Below are positions 34,875 to 43,231 of a DNA stretch of 64,000 nucleotides, piece after piece; position 1 is the stretch's first letter; every line of letters begins with the position of its first letter. Position numbers and translations under genes: made by a program. This DNA is from Heliobacterium mobile (lineage in GTDB: Bacteria > Bacillota > Desulfitobacteriia > Heliobacteriales > Heliobacteriaceae), in the NCBI RefSeq assembly GCF_009720735.1, contig NZ_WNKU01000001.1, positions 310,001-374,000 of the forward strand, read 5' to 3'. The notes beneath the pieces were generated by a model. That model ran no database searches. It was not told the origin of the DNA and worked only from the letters and a program-made list of their open reading frames with translations.

Positions 34875-36791
34875 ATGGATTTTGCCCTGTTTAGTCTGAA
34901 TAATGCCTGGCTGATTCCGCTGCTGCCCTTTATGGCCTTTGTGCTGATCGCGTTTGTTTTCAAAAATATGGAGAAGACAGCGTCGACAACGGCCATCCTG
35001 TTCAGCGGGACTTCCTTCCTTATCGCGTTGGGAGTGGTCACTGCTGTACTGCAGCGCCCGGAACTGATAGAAAATCCCTTTGTAAAAGAAGTCCGATGGT
35101 TTTCCATGCCTGGGTTGCATATCACCATGGGACAATTAATCGACCCAGTTGCGGCGATGATGCTCTTCGTCGTTTCTCTGGTGGCAACCTTGGTCATGAT
35201 CTACTCCACCGGGTATATGCATGGAGACCCTGGGTATACACGGTTCTTCGCATACCTCTGTCTCTTTGCGACATCCATGCTCGGTCTCGTCATTGCGACC
35301 AACTTGCTGCAAATGTTCATCTTCTGGGAACTGGTAGGTCTTTGTTCTTACCTGCTCATCGGTTATTACTATTTCAAAGACTCCGCCCGAGAAGCAGCCA
35401 AAAAAGCCTTTATGACGACTCGGATCGGTGACTTTGGCTTGCTACTGGGGATTATGTTCCTGCAACTCAACTTCGGTACCCTGGAGTTCACTGAACTGGC
35501 CGACAAGCTTCCTGCTTTCGCAGTAGCTCATCCGGCTCTCGTGACACTCATGGGCATCCTGGTCTTCATCGGTCCCATTGGTAAGTCCGGTCAGTTCCCG
35601 CTGCACGTCTGGTTGCCGGACGCGATGGAAGGCCCCACGCCGGTCTCCGCCTTGATTCACGCCGCAACGATGGTCGTCGCCGGTGTTTATCTGGTGGCCC
35701 GCGCGTTCACCCTCTTTGAAGTATCTCCCGAAGCGATGCATGTTATTGCCTACATCGGTGGTTTTACGGCCTTCTTTGCCGCATCGATTGCGCTGACGCA
35801 ACGGGAAATGAAACGGATTTTGGCTTATTCCACCGTATCTCAGTTAGGATACATGATGATGGCTTTAGGTGTGGGCAGCTTAACTGCATCCATGTTCCAC
35901 CTGATGACTCACGCCTTCTTCAAAGCGCTCATGTTTCTCGCTGCCGGTTCGGTCCTTCACGCCCTCCATGGCACAACAGACATCTTTGAAATGGGCGGCC
36001 TGAAAAAGAAAATGCCCTACACGACGGCCTTCATGTGTATCGGCCTCGTAGCCATTGCCGGGGTGCCGCCTTTCGCCGGGTTCTGGTCGAAGGACGAAAT
36101 CCTGTTGATGACCAAACTGCACGGATTCACCGACCTTTACTATCTCGCGTCGTTGACGGCTTTCATGACCGCCTTCTACATGTCCCGGATGGTCTTTACG
36201 GCTTTCTTCGGCAAAGAGAATCCTCATAACCATCCTCATGAATCTCCTTGGAGCATGCTGTTCCCTATGTCGGTGCTGGCAGTTCTGGCTTGTGTCGGTG
36301 GTCTCGTTGGCACACCCTGGACCGAGCATGGCTTCGGCTACTGGGTTCGCTACGGTGAACTCCACCATCCCGAGGTGGATTGGACCGTCATGGGTGGTTC
36401 CGTTCTCCTTGGCCTAGCTGGTATGAGCTTAGCTTGGATCATCTATGGGGCAAAACTGATCGATGCGAACAAGCTGGCCCGCCGGGCAGGTTTCTTGCAC
36501 ACCTTGTCTTATCGTAAATTCTTCATCGATGAAATCTATCAATGGATCAACAAGGTCATCGTTGACGGAACAGGCCGATTCCTCTACTGGATCGATATTC
36601 ACGTCGTCGACGGATTTATCGACGGTCTTGCCGACGGTACCGGTTGGTCTGGCAAAATGTTGCGCCGCGTACAAACTGGTCAAGTACAGGTGTATGCGCT
36701 CATCTTCTTTGCTGCTGTAGTATTCATCGCTGTCATCATGGGGCTGATGGGAGAAAGCTCTGCCATGGCCTTGATCGGAGGTGGAAAGTAA
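34875..36791 (+). CDS. nuoL: Complex I subunit L (antiporter-like)
   Basis: 638 residues, about 15-16 membrane helices. It carries MFIFWELVGLCSYLLIG, the HVWLPDAMEGPTPVSALIHA motif and a long C-terminal amphipathic helix region (about 510-600) that runs along the membrane arm. It is the distal proton-pumping subunit. AAAGGA lies just before the ATG. It is followed directly by nuoM (stop TAA immediately before ATG). Confidence 0.96.
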   Translation: MDFALFSLNNAWLIPLLPFMAFVLIAFVFKNMEKTASTTAILFSGTSFLIALGVVTAVLQRPELIENPFVKEVRWFSMPGLHITMGQLIDPVAAMMLFVVSLVATLVMIYSTGYMHGDPGYTRFFAYLCLFATSMLGLVIATNLLQMFIFWELVGLCSYLLIGYYYFKDSAREAAKKAFMTTRIGDFGLLLGIMFLQLNFGTLEFTELADKLPAFAVAHPALVTLMGILVFIGPIGKSGQFPLHVWLPDAMEGPTPVSALIHAATMVVAGVYLVARAFTLFEVSPEAMHVIAYIGGFTAFFAASIALTQREMKRILAYSTVSQLGYMMMALGVGSLTASMFHLMTHAFFKALMFLAAGSVLHALHGTTDIFEMGGLKKKMPYTTAFMCIGLVAIAGVPPFAGFWSKDEILLMTKLHGFTDLYYLASLTAFMTAFYMSRMVFTAFFGKENPHNHPHESPWSMLFPMSVLAVLACVGGLVGTPWTEHGFGYWVRYGELHHPEVDWTVMGGSVLLGLAGMSLAWIIYGAKLIDANKLARRAGFLHTLSYRKFFIDEIYQWINKVIVDGTGRFLYWIDIHVVDGFIDGLADGTGWSGKMLRRVQTGQVQVYALIFFAAVVFIAVIMGLMGESSAMALIGGGK

Positions 36792-38309
36792 ATGGGCTTC
36801 CCGTTGCTGACCATCGCGCTGCTGGCGCCGATCATCGGGGCCTTGGTGCTGGTGTTTATCCCCAAAGACGAGCATAAAATCGTCAAAGCCATCTCTGCCT
36901 TTGTTATGGCCATATCCTTGGGGTTAACCTTGGTAGCCTATTTCGGTTACGACTTTGCTAAAGGCGGTATGCAGTTTACGGAAGATATCGTCTGGGTAAA
37001 AGAACTCGGTGTAACCTATGCCATGGGTGTAGACGGTATTTCCTTGCCCATGCTGCTGCTGACCAACTTGATCGGCTTCAGTGCCGTCTTCGCCTCTTGG
37101 AATGTAGAAAAACGTCCGAAGACCTTCTTTATCCTGTTGCTCCTGCTGATCGCCGGGGTTATGGGAACCTTCATCGCGCGCGACCTCTTTATCTTCTTCC
37201 TCTTCTATGAAGTGGTCGTCATTCCGCTCTATATCATGGTTATCATCTGGGGCTCCAGTAAGCGGGTGACGAAAGAGTATGCCGGTATGAAGCTGACCAT
37301 CTACCTGCTGATCGGTTCGGCCTTCCTGCTGGTAGGGCTCATCGCCATCTACCTGAACGCCTATCCGGTGGGACAACGGACATTCATGATCGATAAGCTT
37401 TCTGCGGCAAGTTACAGCGAACCTTTCCAAATCTTCGCTTTTGCCCTTTTAGCGGTCGGTTTTGGTTCTCTCTTGTCCATGTTCCCCTTCCACTCCTGGT
37501 CCCCTGACGGTTATGCTGGTGCTCCGACGGCCGTCTCCATGATCCACGCCGGCGTCTTAAAGAAGATCGGTGGTTATGGTCTGATTCGTGTCGGTTTGTT
37601 GGCCTTACCTTTGGGAGCGAAGTTCTGGGCGCCTGTCATCGCGTTCCTCGCCGTCTGTAACGTAGCTTACGCAGCGATGATCGCTTTGGCTCAGAAAGAC
37701 TTGAAATATGTTATCGGTTACTCATCGGTCAGTCACATGGGTTACGTGCTCATCGGTCTAGCTGCCCTAAACGTGATTGGCATCAACGGTGCTGTCGCCA
37801 ACATGTTTGCCCATGGTGTGATGTCGGCGCTGTTCTTCTCCATGATCGGTTACGTCTATGAGAAAACCCATACCCGTTATATCCCCGACCTGGGCGGTCT
37901 GGCTCACCAGATGCCTCGCGTAGCCATCGGTTTTATGATGGCTGGTATGGCCTCCCTCGGTCTGCCTGGTTTGGTTTCCTTTATCCCAGAGTTCACCATC
38001 TTCGTCGGATCCTTTGCCGTCTATCCCACCATGGCCATCATCGCCATCGCCGGGATCATCATCACCGCATTGTATACGCTGCGTGCCCTGGCCAATGTGC
38101 TCTTTGGCCCTCGCCGTCCTGAATTCGACCACTATCCAGACGCGAAAGGACCGGAAATGGTTCCTCTCTTGGTTCTCGGATCTGTTCTTGTCTTGGGTGG
38201 TATCTTCCCGCACTTGATTCTTGACATGGTCAACTCGGGAGTCGAACCGCTGGTTAGCGCGATGATGGCCAAACTGGGCGCCGCTGCAACGATTGGAGGT
38301 GGATTCTAG
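36792..38309 (+). CDS. nuoM: Complex I subunit M (antiporter-like)
   Basis: 505 residues with about 14 membrane helices. It has LFIFFLFYEVVVIPLYIMV (Glu in TM5), PFHSWSPDGYAGAPTAVSMI and QKDLKYVIGYSSVSHMGYV. Proton-pumping subunit. A GGAGGTGG ribosome site lies inside the end of nuoL, and another at the end of this gene serves nuoN. Confidence 0.96.
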   Translation: MGFPLLTIALLAPIIGALVLVFIPKDEHKIVKAISAFVMAISLGLTLVAYFGYDFAKGGMQFTEDIVWVKELGVTYAMGVDGISLPMLLLTNLIGFSAVFASWNVEKRPKTFFILLLLLIAGVMGTFIARDLFIFFLFYEVVVIPLYIMVIIWGSSKRVTKEYAGMKLTIYLLIGSAFLLVGLIAIYLNAYPVGQRTFMIDKLSAASYSEPFQIFAFALLAVGFGSLLSMFPFHSWSPDGYAGAPTAVSMIHAGVLKKIGGYGLIRVGLLALPLGAKFWAPVIAFLAVCNVAYAAMIALAQKDLKYVIGYSSVSHMGYVLIGLAALNVIGINGAVANMFAHGVMSALFFSMIGYVYEKTHTRYIPDLGGLAHQMPRVAIGFMMAGMASLGLPGLVSFIPEFTIFVGSFAVYPTMAIIAIAGIIITALYTLRALANVLFGPRRPEFDHYPDAKGPEMVPLLVLGSVLVLGGIFPHLILDMVNSGVEPLVSAMMAKLGAAATIGGGF

Positions 38310-38310
38310 C

Positions 38311-39729
38311 ATGAATATGAGCCTGCTTTCCACCGAGATACTGACAGCGGTTTTAGCTTGCGGCTTGCTGATTTTATGCTTGTTATCCCCCAACAAGGAA
38401 AAACACCGGGGGATCGGCTATGCGACCCTCTTCGGTTTGCTGGCGATTCTGGTGACGACCTTCTTTCAATACGGTATCAATGAGACCACTTTCCATGAGT
38501 TGTGGATTCATGACGATTATTCCGTATTTATGAAGGAACTGTTCCTCGTCGCTGCCATTTTAGTCACCTTGTCCTCTATTGATTTCGTAGACACACTGCC
38601 CCGGTTCCGGAGCGAATATTATTCCCTCATCGTCTTTGCTGCCCTAGGTATGATGGTGATGGCTTCGGCCAACGATTTAGTCACGATCTACGTGGGCATG
38701 GAATTGATGACGATCACCTTTTTTGTGCTCGTCGCCTACGTTTTAGGTAACGGTCGTTCGTCCGAAGCTGGAGTGAAGTACCTGCTCCTCGGCGCTGCCT
38801 CATCGGCAGTTCTGCTCTTTGGTATGAGCTTGCTCTACGGTTTGACCGGTACGACAGTCATCCCGGAAATGATGTCAAAGTTGCACTGGAGCCCAGCTCT
38901 GGTGATCGCCGTCGTGACCTTGATCGCTGGTTTTGGATTCAAGATCTCAGCGGTTCCGTTCCACATGTGGTCCCCCGATATCTATGAGGGGGCACCGACG
39001 CCGATCACCGGTTATTTGGCGGTAGCCTCGAAAGCGGCTGGTTTTGCCGTACTTGTTCGGGTCTTCATTGACGGACTCCCGCTGCAAAACGGCGTTGACT
39101 GGCTGACGGTTATGTCCGTCCTGGCCGGTATCACCATGGTGATCGGTAACGTCGTCGCCATTCCGCAGACCAACATCAAGCGGATGCTCGCTTACTCTTC
39201 TGTGGCGCAAGCTGGTTATCTGCTCGTCGGTTTGATGTCTGCTGACGCTGCCGGCGTAAAAGGCATTCTTTTCTACGCCATGCTCTATGTGGTCGCGAAC
39301 ATGGGCGCCTTTGCCGTCGCTATCGTCGTCGCGAAGGAACTCGGTACCGAAGAGATTCCCGACTATGCCGGTCTGGCGATTCGTCAACCCCTCTTGGCTT
39401 CCGTCATGACCATCAGCCTGCTCTCTCTGGCCGGTATTCCGCCTTTGGCCGGTTTTGTCGGTAAACTGTACCTCTTCTCCGCCATCATGGATAAAGGGGT
39501 CTTATGGCCGGCTTTTGTAGGCTTTGTCATGTCGATGGTCTCTGTTTACTACTACTTGAATGTAGCCTTGTACATGTGGCGGGATGAGCCGAAAGACAAC
39601 CGTCCCATTCATGTGCCCGGTGCGATTAAATTTACAGTCCTCTTCGCTATGGTGGCTACGGTATTCTTCGGAATCTACCCGGGCCCCTTGGCCGAAGTGG
39701 CTACGATGGCCGCAAAATCCTTGTTCTAA
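38311..39729 (+). CDS. nuoN: Complex I subunit N (antiporter-like)
   Basis: 472 residues, 14 or so membrane helices, with VPFHMWSPDIYEGAPTPITG and NIKRMLAYSSVAQAGYLLVG. It is the proton-pumping subunit next to NuoK. The ATG at 38311 is chosen because GGAGGTGG at 38295 is correctly spaced. A longer frame would start inside the ribosome site. It is the last gene of the operon, followed by a strong terminator. Confidence 0.96.
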   Translation: MNMSLLSTEILTAVLACGLLILCLLSPNKEKHRGIGYATLFGLLAILVTTFFQYGINETTFHELWIHDDYSVFMKELFLVAAILVTLSSIDFVDTLPRFRSEYYSLIVFAALGMMVMASANDLVTIYVGMELMTITFFVLVAYVLGNGRSSEAGVKYLLLGAASSAVLLFGMSLLYGLTGTTVIPEMMSKLHWSPALVIAVVTLIAGFGFKISAVPFHMWSPDIYEGAPTPITGYLAVASKAAGFAVLVRVFIDGLPLQNGVDWLTVMSVLAGITMVIGNVVAIPQTNIKRMLAYSSVAQAGYLLVGLMSADAAGVKGILFYAMLYVVANMGAFAVAIVVAKELGTEEIPDYAGLAIRQPLLASVMTISLLSLAGIPPLAGFVGKLYLFSAIMDKGVLWPAFVGFVMSMVSVYYYLNVALYMWRDEPKDNRPIHVPGAIKFTVLFAMVATVFFGIYPGPLAEVATMAAKSLF

Positions 39730-39748
39730 GTCTTTGCAAATGAATGGG

Positions 39749-39788
39749 AAAAGCCGGAGCAAATCTGTCGTTTTGCTCCGGCTTTTTT
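39749..39788 (+). terminator. Intrinsic terminator after nuoN
   Basis: AAAAGCCGGAGCAAA (39749-39763) pairs perfectly with TTTGCTCCGGCTTTT (39772-39786), followed by more Ts. A 15-bp stem, the strongest terminator in the window. Confidence 0.95.
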
Positions 39789-39821
39789 CAGACAAAACAA
39801 GGAGTAGGGAGATGGTTTTTA

Positions 39822-40145
39822 ATGAGTCTGCCAAAAATCCTGAAAATAGCTAGTTTGCTGGTTATGCTGCTCGGCGTAGTGATGAGCATTAATGTAGTCA
39901 ACAGTACTCAAGAGCTTCAAAATACTCCCGGTTACCAGTCTGCCAAACTAGCTGTGCAAAACAACCCGAATGATCAAGCTGCACAAGCGGAATTGGCGAA
40001 ATTTGAAGCGTCTATCGAAGAGACTTATAACCAAAAAGCGGTTTTGATGTGGATTTATTTGCTTTCCGGTTCTACCGGTTTTGGAGTTCTTTTTACGCTC
40101 AGTAATTATCTGAGTAAGAGGGAAGACGAGGCACAAGCGAGATAG
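39822..40145 (+). CDS. Small two-helix membrane protein, unknown function
   Basis: 107 residues. A first hydrophobic helix (about 7-26), an extracytoplasmic or soluble Gln/Asn/Ala-rich segment (27-68) and a second helix (about 72-92) are visible, ending in a charged tail (SKREDEAQAR). I do not recognise the family. The ATG at 39822 has AGGGAG 10 bp upstream. It stands after the nuoN terminator with its own terminator and may still be co-regulated with complex I. Confidence 0.65.
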   Translation: MSLPKILKIASLLVMLLGVVMSINVVNSTQELQNTPGYQSAKLAVQNNPNDQAAQAELAKFEASIEETYNQKAVLMWIYLLSGSTGFGVLFTLSNYLSKREDEAQAR

Positions 40146-40175
40146 GTATGTATCGGTTGTTAAATTTAAAAGGTA

Positions 40176-40212
40176 GAAGGGCTTGGGTATAGTACCCAGG
40201 CTCTTCTTTTTT
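40176..40212 (+). terminator. Intrinsic terminator after the small membrane protein gene
   Basis: GAAGGGCTTGGGTA (40176-40189) pairs with TACCCAGGCTCTTC (40193-40206) with two mismatches or wobbles, followed by TTTTTT. Confidence 0.85.
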
Positions 40213-40266
40213 ATCAAATCCAACATGATTGCTCCATCTAATCGTTGATTGGCTCGTTTCGTTTGC

Positions 40267-40992
40267 TCAGTCGTTGCCGGGTAAGCTGGCTTGAAACTGG
40301 CGATAACCTAAAGTATGAGCATATTTTTCAGTCAATTCCTGATGTTTTGACCATATTCGAAGAAGTTCTTGATCCTTAATGTCATCGAGGTGACTATTAG
40401 TTACATCTAAAGAACCTGCTGTTTTAGATACAGATGCTCCTTCGATGCTTTCAATGGTAAAACCGGACTGCTTAAAAAATTGAATCCATTCGGATTCCGT
40501 CGGGATGTTGTTCATCCCATAAAACTGGGATAGTTCTTGAAGTTCCGTGCCGGCAAGGGTCGACTCAACGGTCATTTCTAGATCGAGTAAGCGACCGCCA
40601 GGTTTCAATACCCTAGCGTATTCGGACAAAGATTTATGGATATCTGTAAAGACGGTAACTGATTCAGCGACGATCAAATCAAAGGCACTGTTTTGCAAAG
40701 GAAGTTTTTCTATATCCCCTTGAATTAATTGTACGGTTAATCGCTCTTGGGTAAATCGTCTTCGTGCATTCCGAATCATGAGCGGGTTTAGGTCCAATGC
40801 GGTTACAGCGCAACCGTAAGCACGAACGAGGTAGGAAGATGTTAGTCCACTTCCACATCCTGCGTCAAGTACTGTCCAGTTTTGTTGAATTTGTAGCTTT
40901 TGCAACAATCTTTTTGTATGAAGAAAGCCTCCAGGATGGGCACCATTTACTCCTAATAAGGCGAGTAAGTCCTGATAAGTCCTTTTTTGCAC
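40267..40992 (-). CDS. Class I SAM-dependent methyltransferase
   Basis: 241 residues, Rossmann methyltransferase. Motif I VLDAGCGSGLTSSYL (about 38-52), TALDLNPLMI for the ribose-binding acidic residue and LIVAESVTVF for motif IV. C-terminal residues are variable. The substrate is unknown; the overall layout is of small-molecule methyltransferases (UbiE/COQ5-like). The GTG start has AGGGGGTT 8 bp upstream. It is transcribed against the nuo block and has no linked gene. Confidence 0.8.
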   Translation of the reverse strand: MQKRTYQDLLALLGVNGAHPGGFLHTKRLLQKLQIQQNWTVLDAGCGSGLTSSYLVRAYGCAVTALDLNPLMIRNARRRFTQERLTVQLIQGDIEKLPLQNSAFDLIVAESVTVFTDIHKSLSEYARVLKPGGRLLDLEMTVESTLAGTELQELSQFYGMNNIPTESEWIQFFKQSGFTIESIEGASVSKTAGSLDVTNSHLDDIKDQELLRIWSKHQELTEKYAHTLGYRQFQASLPGND

Positions 40993-41131
40993 AGGTAAAC
41001 CCCCTGTAAATTGTGGTGGTAAATTTATGAGTCCCTTTTATCCAAGAGCTGATTGTCAAACTTATATGCTATGAAGATAGTTTTAACTTGGCCTTATGGT
41101 TTACTTCAGTAATCCCAAAGAGAATATAAAA

Positions 41132-41168
41132 TTAAATAGCGTGGGCAGTTTTCACTGCCGCACGCTAA
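41132..41168 (-). terminator. Terminator of the first peptide-gene pair
   Basis: AGCGTGGGCAGT (41138-41149) pairs with ACTGCCGCACGCT (41154-41166; one bulge). On the - strand it is followed by a T/A-rich tract (ATTTAATTTTAT). Confidence 0.6.
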
Positions 41169-41186
41169 AACAAACTGTCTTACCGT

Positions 41187-41312
41187 TTAGAAACCTGCGC
41201 CAAAACCATAACCAAACCCGGTGCCGAGGATAGCTATGATGATAATCAAAATAGCCAAAGCTACAATGCTATTTCCGATATAACCGCCTGTTCCGCATCC
41301 GCATGCACCCAT
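41187..41312 (-). CDS. Gly-rich single-pass membrane miniprotein, type A copy 1
   Basis: 41 residues: a Cys/Gly-rich head (MGACGCGTGGYIGNS), a hydrophobic helix (IVALAILIIIIAIL) and an aromatic-Gly tail (GTGFGYGFGAGF). It recalls the YjcZ-type sporulation miniproteins, but that relation is not proven. AGGAGGT lies 8 bp before the ATG. It is nearly identical to the peptide at 42125-42247 and follows type B copy 1 on the same strand. Confidence 0.7.
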   Translation of the reverse strand: MGACGCGTGGYIGNSIVALAILIIIIAILGTGFGYGFGAGF

Positions 41313-41345
41313 AGTTCATACCTCCTTTTCCAGCATCAAAATTCC

Positions 41346-41477
41346 TCAGGGATCACCGACGGCACCGAAACCAATAATGGCCGGATAAAAAGCCCCGATA
41401 ACGATGAGGGCAATTACGAGTCCAGCAACGGTTCCAAAACCTCCACCAAAGAATCCGCCAGCATAACCATTAGCCAT
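41346..41477 (-). CDS. Gly-rich single-pass membrane miniprotein, type B copy 1
   Basis: 43 residues: MANGYAGGFFGGGFGTVA, then a hydrophobic helix GLVIALIVIGAFYPAIIGFG. The second half is almost the same as that of the peptide at 42287-42409, so the genes are paralogues. AGGAGGTAAAG precedes the ATG. It is transcribed before type A copy 1, probably as one message. Resemblance to small sporulation or coat peptides is only by composition. Confidence 0.7.
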   Translation of the reverse strand: MANGYAGGFFGGGFGTVAGLVIALIVIGAFYPAIIGFGAVGDP

Positions 41478-41673
41478 TTTCTTTACCTCCTCTCTAAGAA
41501 CTAGGTATTGGAATATATTCCCTAATCTCATTTTACGTAAAGCTTATCAAAGTTGTGATTGTCCACAATAAGGAGGATGGTGAATAATCACAGTTCAACA
41601 CCTCATCTTCGCATTATAGAAATGGAACTAATTACCATATAAATTATTGGGGCTTTTATTAGGAGGGGATGGA

Positions 41674-41924
41674 ATGTATAGCACGATCAGTCCAGTCGCC
41701 ATCGAACAGTGTCACCTCATTGCGGAAGAAATTGTAGATTGCGTCTTCAGAATGGAAGATATGTCAATGGGACGATTCACCGAGTCACTCCGAGAGGGGT
41801 TTATCTCCGTGGAATTGACCCGCCAGGGATAGGATACGGTGCTTACGGAGGCTATCCAGGTTATTGGTTTTTCCCCTTTTGGGCAATAACTTGGTTAGCC
41901 CTCGCGGCGGCTTTATGGTGGTAA
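41674..41924 (+). pseudogene. Small protein gene with an apparent 1-bp frameshift (GRxC-LQNGRY-type)
   Basis: AGGAGGGG sits before ATG 41674, which encodes MYSTISPVAIEQCH. The similarity-rich part, PHCGRNCRLRLQNGRYVNG to VTPRGVYLRG and a Gly/Tyr/Trp hydrophobic tail, is in the next frame (41709-41924). Adding one C at about 41714 (CACCTCAT read as CACCCTCAT) joins them as EQCHPHCGRNC. Small proteins with a (GRxVxVxLxNGxxxxGTI) Sm-like strand pattern are common in spore formers. Could be a true mutation or a sequencing error. Confidence 0.6.
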
Positions 41925-41929
41925 GTAGA

Positions 41930-41966
41930 GAAGCGTCCGGCTTTACAAGGCCGACGCTTCTTTTTT
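41930..41966 (+). terminator. Terminator after the frameshifted gene
   Basis: GAAGCGTCCGGC (41930-41941) with GCCGACGCTTC (41950-41960; one bulge), then TTTTTT. Confidence 0.85.
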
Positions 41967-42035
41967 GAAGATTCCATTAGCTTTATTACCGGGCTAGCTC
42001 CGTTCCTAGAGCCCTGCGCTTACGGTAGGAAAGGG

Positions 42036-42066
42036 ACAAAAAAAGCTCAGGATGACCGATCCTGAA
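42036..42066 (-). terminator. Terminator of the second peptide-gene pair
   Basis: On the - strand TCAGGAT (42059-42065 complement) and ATCCTGA form a 7-bp stem with a CGGTC loop, followed by a run of seven Ts (complement of 42037-42044). Confidence 0.85.
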
Positions 42067-42124
42067 CTAAAGCAAATTAAAAATTAAGTTAGACCGTGCC
42101 CTTTTCTATCGAGAGAGCCCAACA

Positions 42125-42247
42125 CTAATAAGCACCGAAACCAAATCCAAAACCTGTGCCGAGAATAGCAATAATAATGATTAAAATGGCTAAAGCGACG
42201 ATGCTATTGCCGATATAACCGCCACCGGTGGTTACGCATGCACCCAT
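42125..42247 (-). CDS. Gly-rich single-pass membrane miniprotein, type A copy 2
   Basis: 40 residues. The helix IGNSIVALAILIIIIAILGT is identical to that of the copy at 41187-41312. The head differs (MGACVTTGGGY) and the tail is GFGFGFGAY. AGGAGGTACCT precedes the ATG. It forms a tandem duplication with the type B gene just upstream on the - strand. Confidence 0.7.
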   Translation of the reverse strand: MGACVTTGGGYIGNSIVALAILIIIIAILGTGFGFGFGAY

Positions 42248-42286
42248 GTTAGGTACCTCCTTTCTAGCACGATTTGCTTTAGAAAA

Positions 42287-42409
42287 TTAAACCGTATAAC
42301 CAACACCAATAATGGCCGGGAAGAAAGCTCCGATGACAATGAGGGCAATAACTAAACCGACGACTGTGGCGAAGCCGACGTTGCCAAATACTGCACCACC
42401 GCAAGACAT
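42287..42409 (-). CDS. Gly-rich single-pass membrane miniprotein, type B copy 2
   Basis: 40 residues: MSCGGAVFGNVGFATVV, then GLVIALIVIGAFFPAIIGVG, matching type B copy 1 except F for Y. AAAGGGGTGCTTTTT precedes the ATG. First gene of the second B-A pair. Confidence 0.68.
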   Translation of the reverse strand: MSCGGAVFGNVGFATVVGLVIALIVIGAFFPAIIGVGYTV

Positions 42410-42744
42410 AAAAAGCACCCCTTTCTTCAAAACGTTAAGAGGTAACTGACCTCAATACCACTATATGGAAATATCCCTCGTGGTGATAATCAAAAAAACC
42501 GCAAAGACATATTTCACGATGCTCAAACTCTTAAACCAAATCGTAATCCCTACAGGATATCTATCTTCGTGATGCTTTTTTGATATAGTTACAAATTCCT
42601 ACAAAATACTCTGGCATGATGGAAGAATATGGAATCGAAAATCGGGATTAGAGTAGGGCGATAATTGCGTTTGAGTTCAATAACAAGGAGGAAATAAATC
42701 CCTGTTATCGAAAAATATATTATAAAACACACCTGAGGTGAACT
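42410..42744. other. Gene-free stretch before yraN
   Basis: No open frame with a start is supported. An AAGGAGG at 42687-42693 has no good start codon after it. Sequence is AT-rich, and promoters for the divergent peptide and yraN genes are expected here, but I could not place them. Confidence 0.5.
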
Positions 42745-43104
42745 ATGCAACGAAAACGTCTAGGCCAGTGGGGAGAAGAGACGGCACAAAACTTTCTTCT
42801 CGAAAAAGGATGGCACCTCCTCGCTAAAAATTATCGCACCCCTTTTGGTGAGATTGATTTGATATTTCGTGACCGGCAATGGATCGTTTTTGTGGAAGTT
42901 CGTGCACGTTCCACCTTGCTTATGGGACGAGCTGAAGAGACGATCGATTATCGTAAACGAAAACGGCTGCTTACGACGGCCTCTCATTTTCTATCGAGCT
43001 ACTCTGGCCCAAGGCTTAGCCCTCGCTTTGATTTAATCGGCATCCTTCGACATGATGAAATCAACTATGAATTAAACCATATCTGTGGCATTTTTACCCC
43101 CTGA
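42745..43104 (+). CDS. YraN family protein (UPF0102, nuclease-like)
   Basis: 119 residues with the UPF0102 pattern GQWGEETAQNFLLEKG, LLAKNYRTPFGEIDLIFRD, FVEVRARS. This is a PD-(D/E)XK-type fold (GEIDLI, VEVR) of unsettled function. In Firmicutes it often precedes the yifB/comM gene and dprA, as it precedes the yifB gene here. Confidence 0.9.
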   Translation: MQRKRLGQWGEETAQNFLLEKGWHLLAKNYRTPFGEIDLIFRDRQWIVFVEVRARSTLLMGRAEETIDYRKRKRLLTTASHFLSSYSGPRLSPRFDLIGILRHDEINYELNHICGIFTP

Positions 43105-43231
43105 AACGTCTCGGTGTAAAAAAAGATGCGAAATAAAAGGAAATTAGAGGAAAAACGTTGCGGTCGTCGAAAAGGTACCAGGAAATAAAAGGTATGTCAT
43201 GCTGTGTGACGGCTGGAGGGGTACATAGAGT

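Noticed and set aside
34527-35135. 202-codon - strand frame in nuoK-nuoL
   Set aside because: His/Gln-rich antisense text typical of shadows of hydrophobic membrane proteins; same for similar frames over nuoM and nuoN.
42760-42987. - strand frame over yraN
   Set aside because: Lies opposite a clear UPF0102 gene and has no ribosome site.
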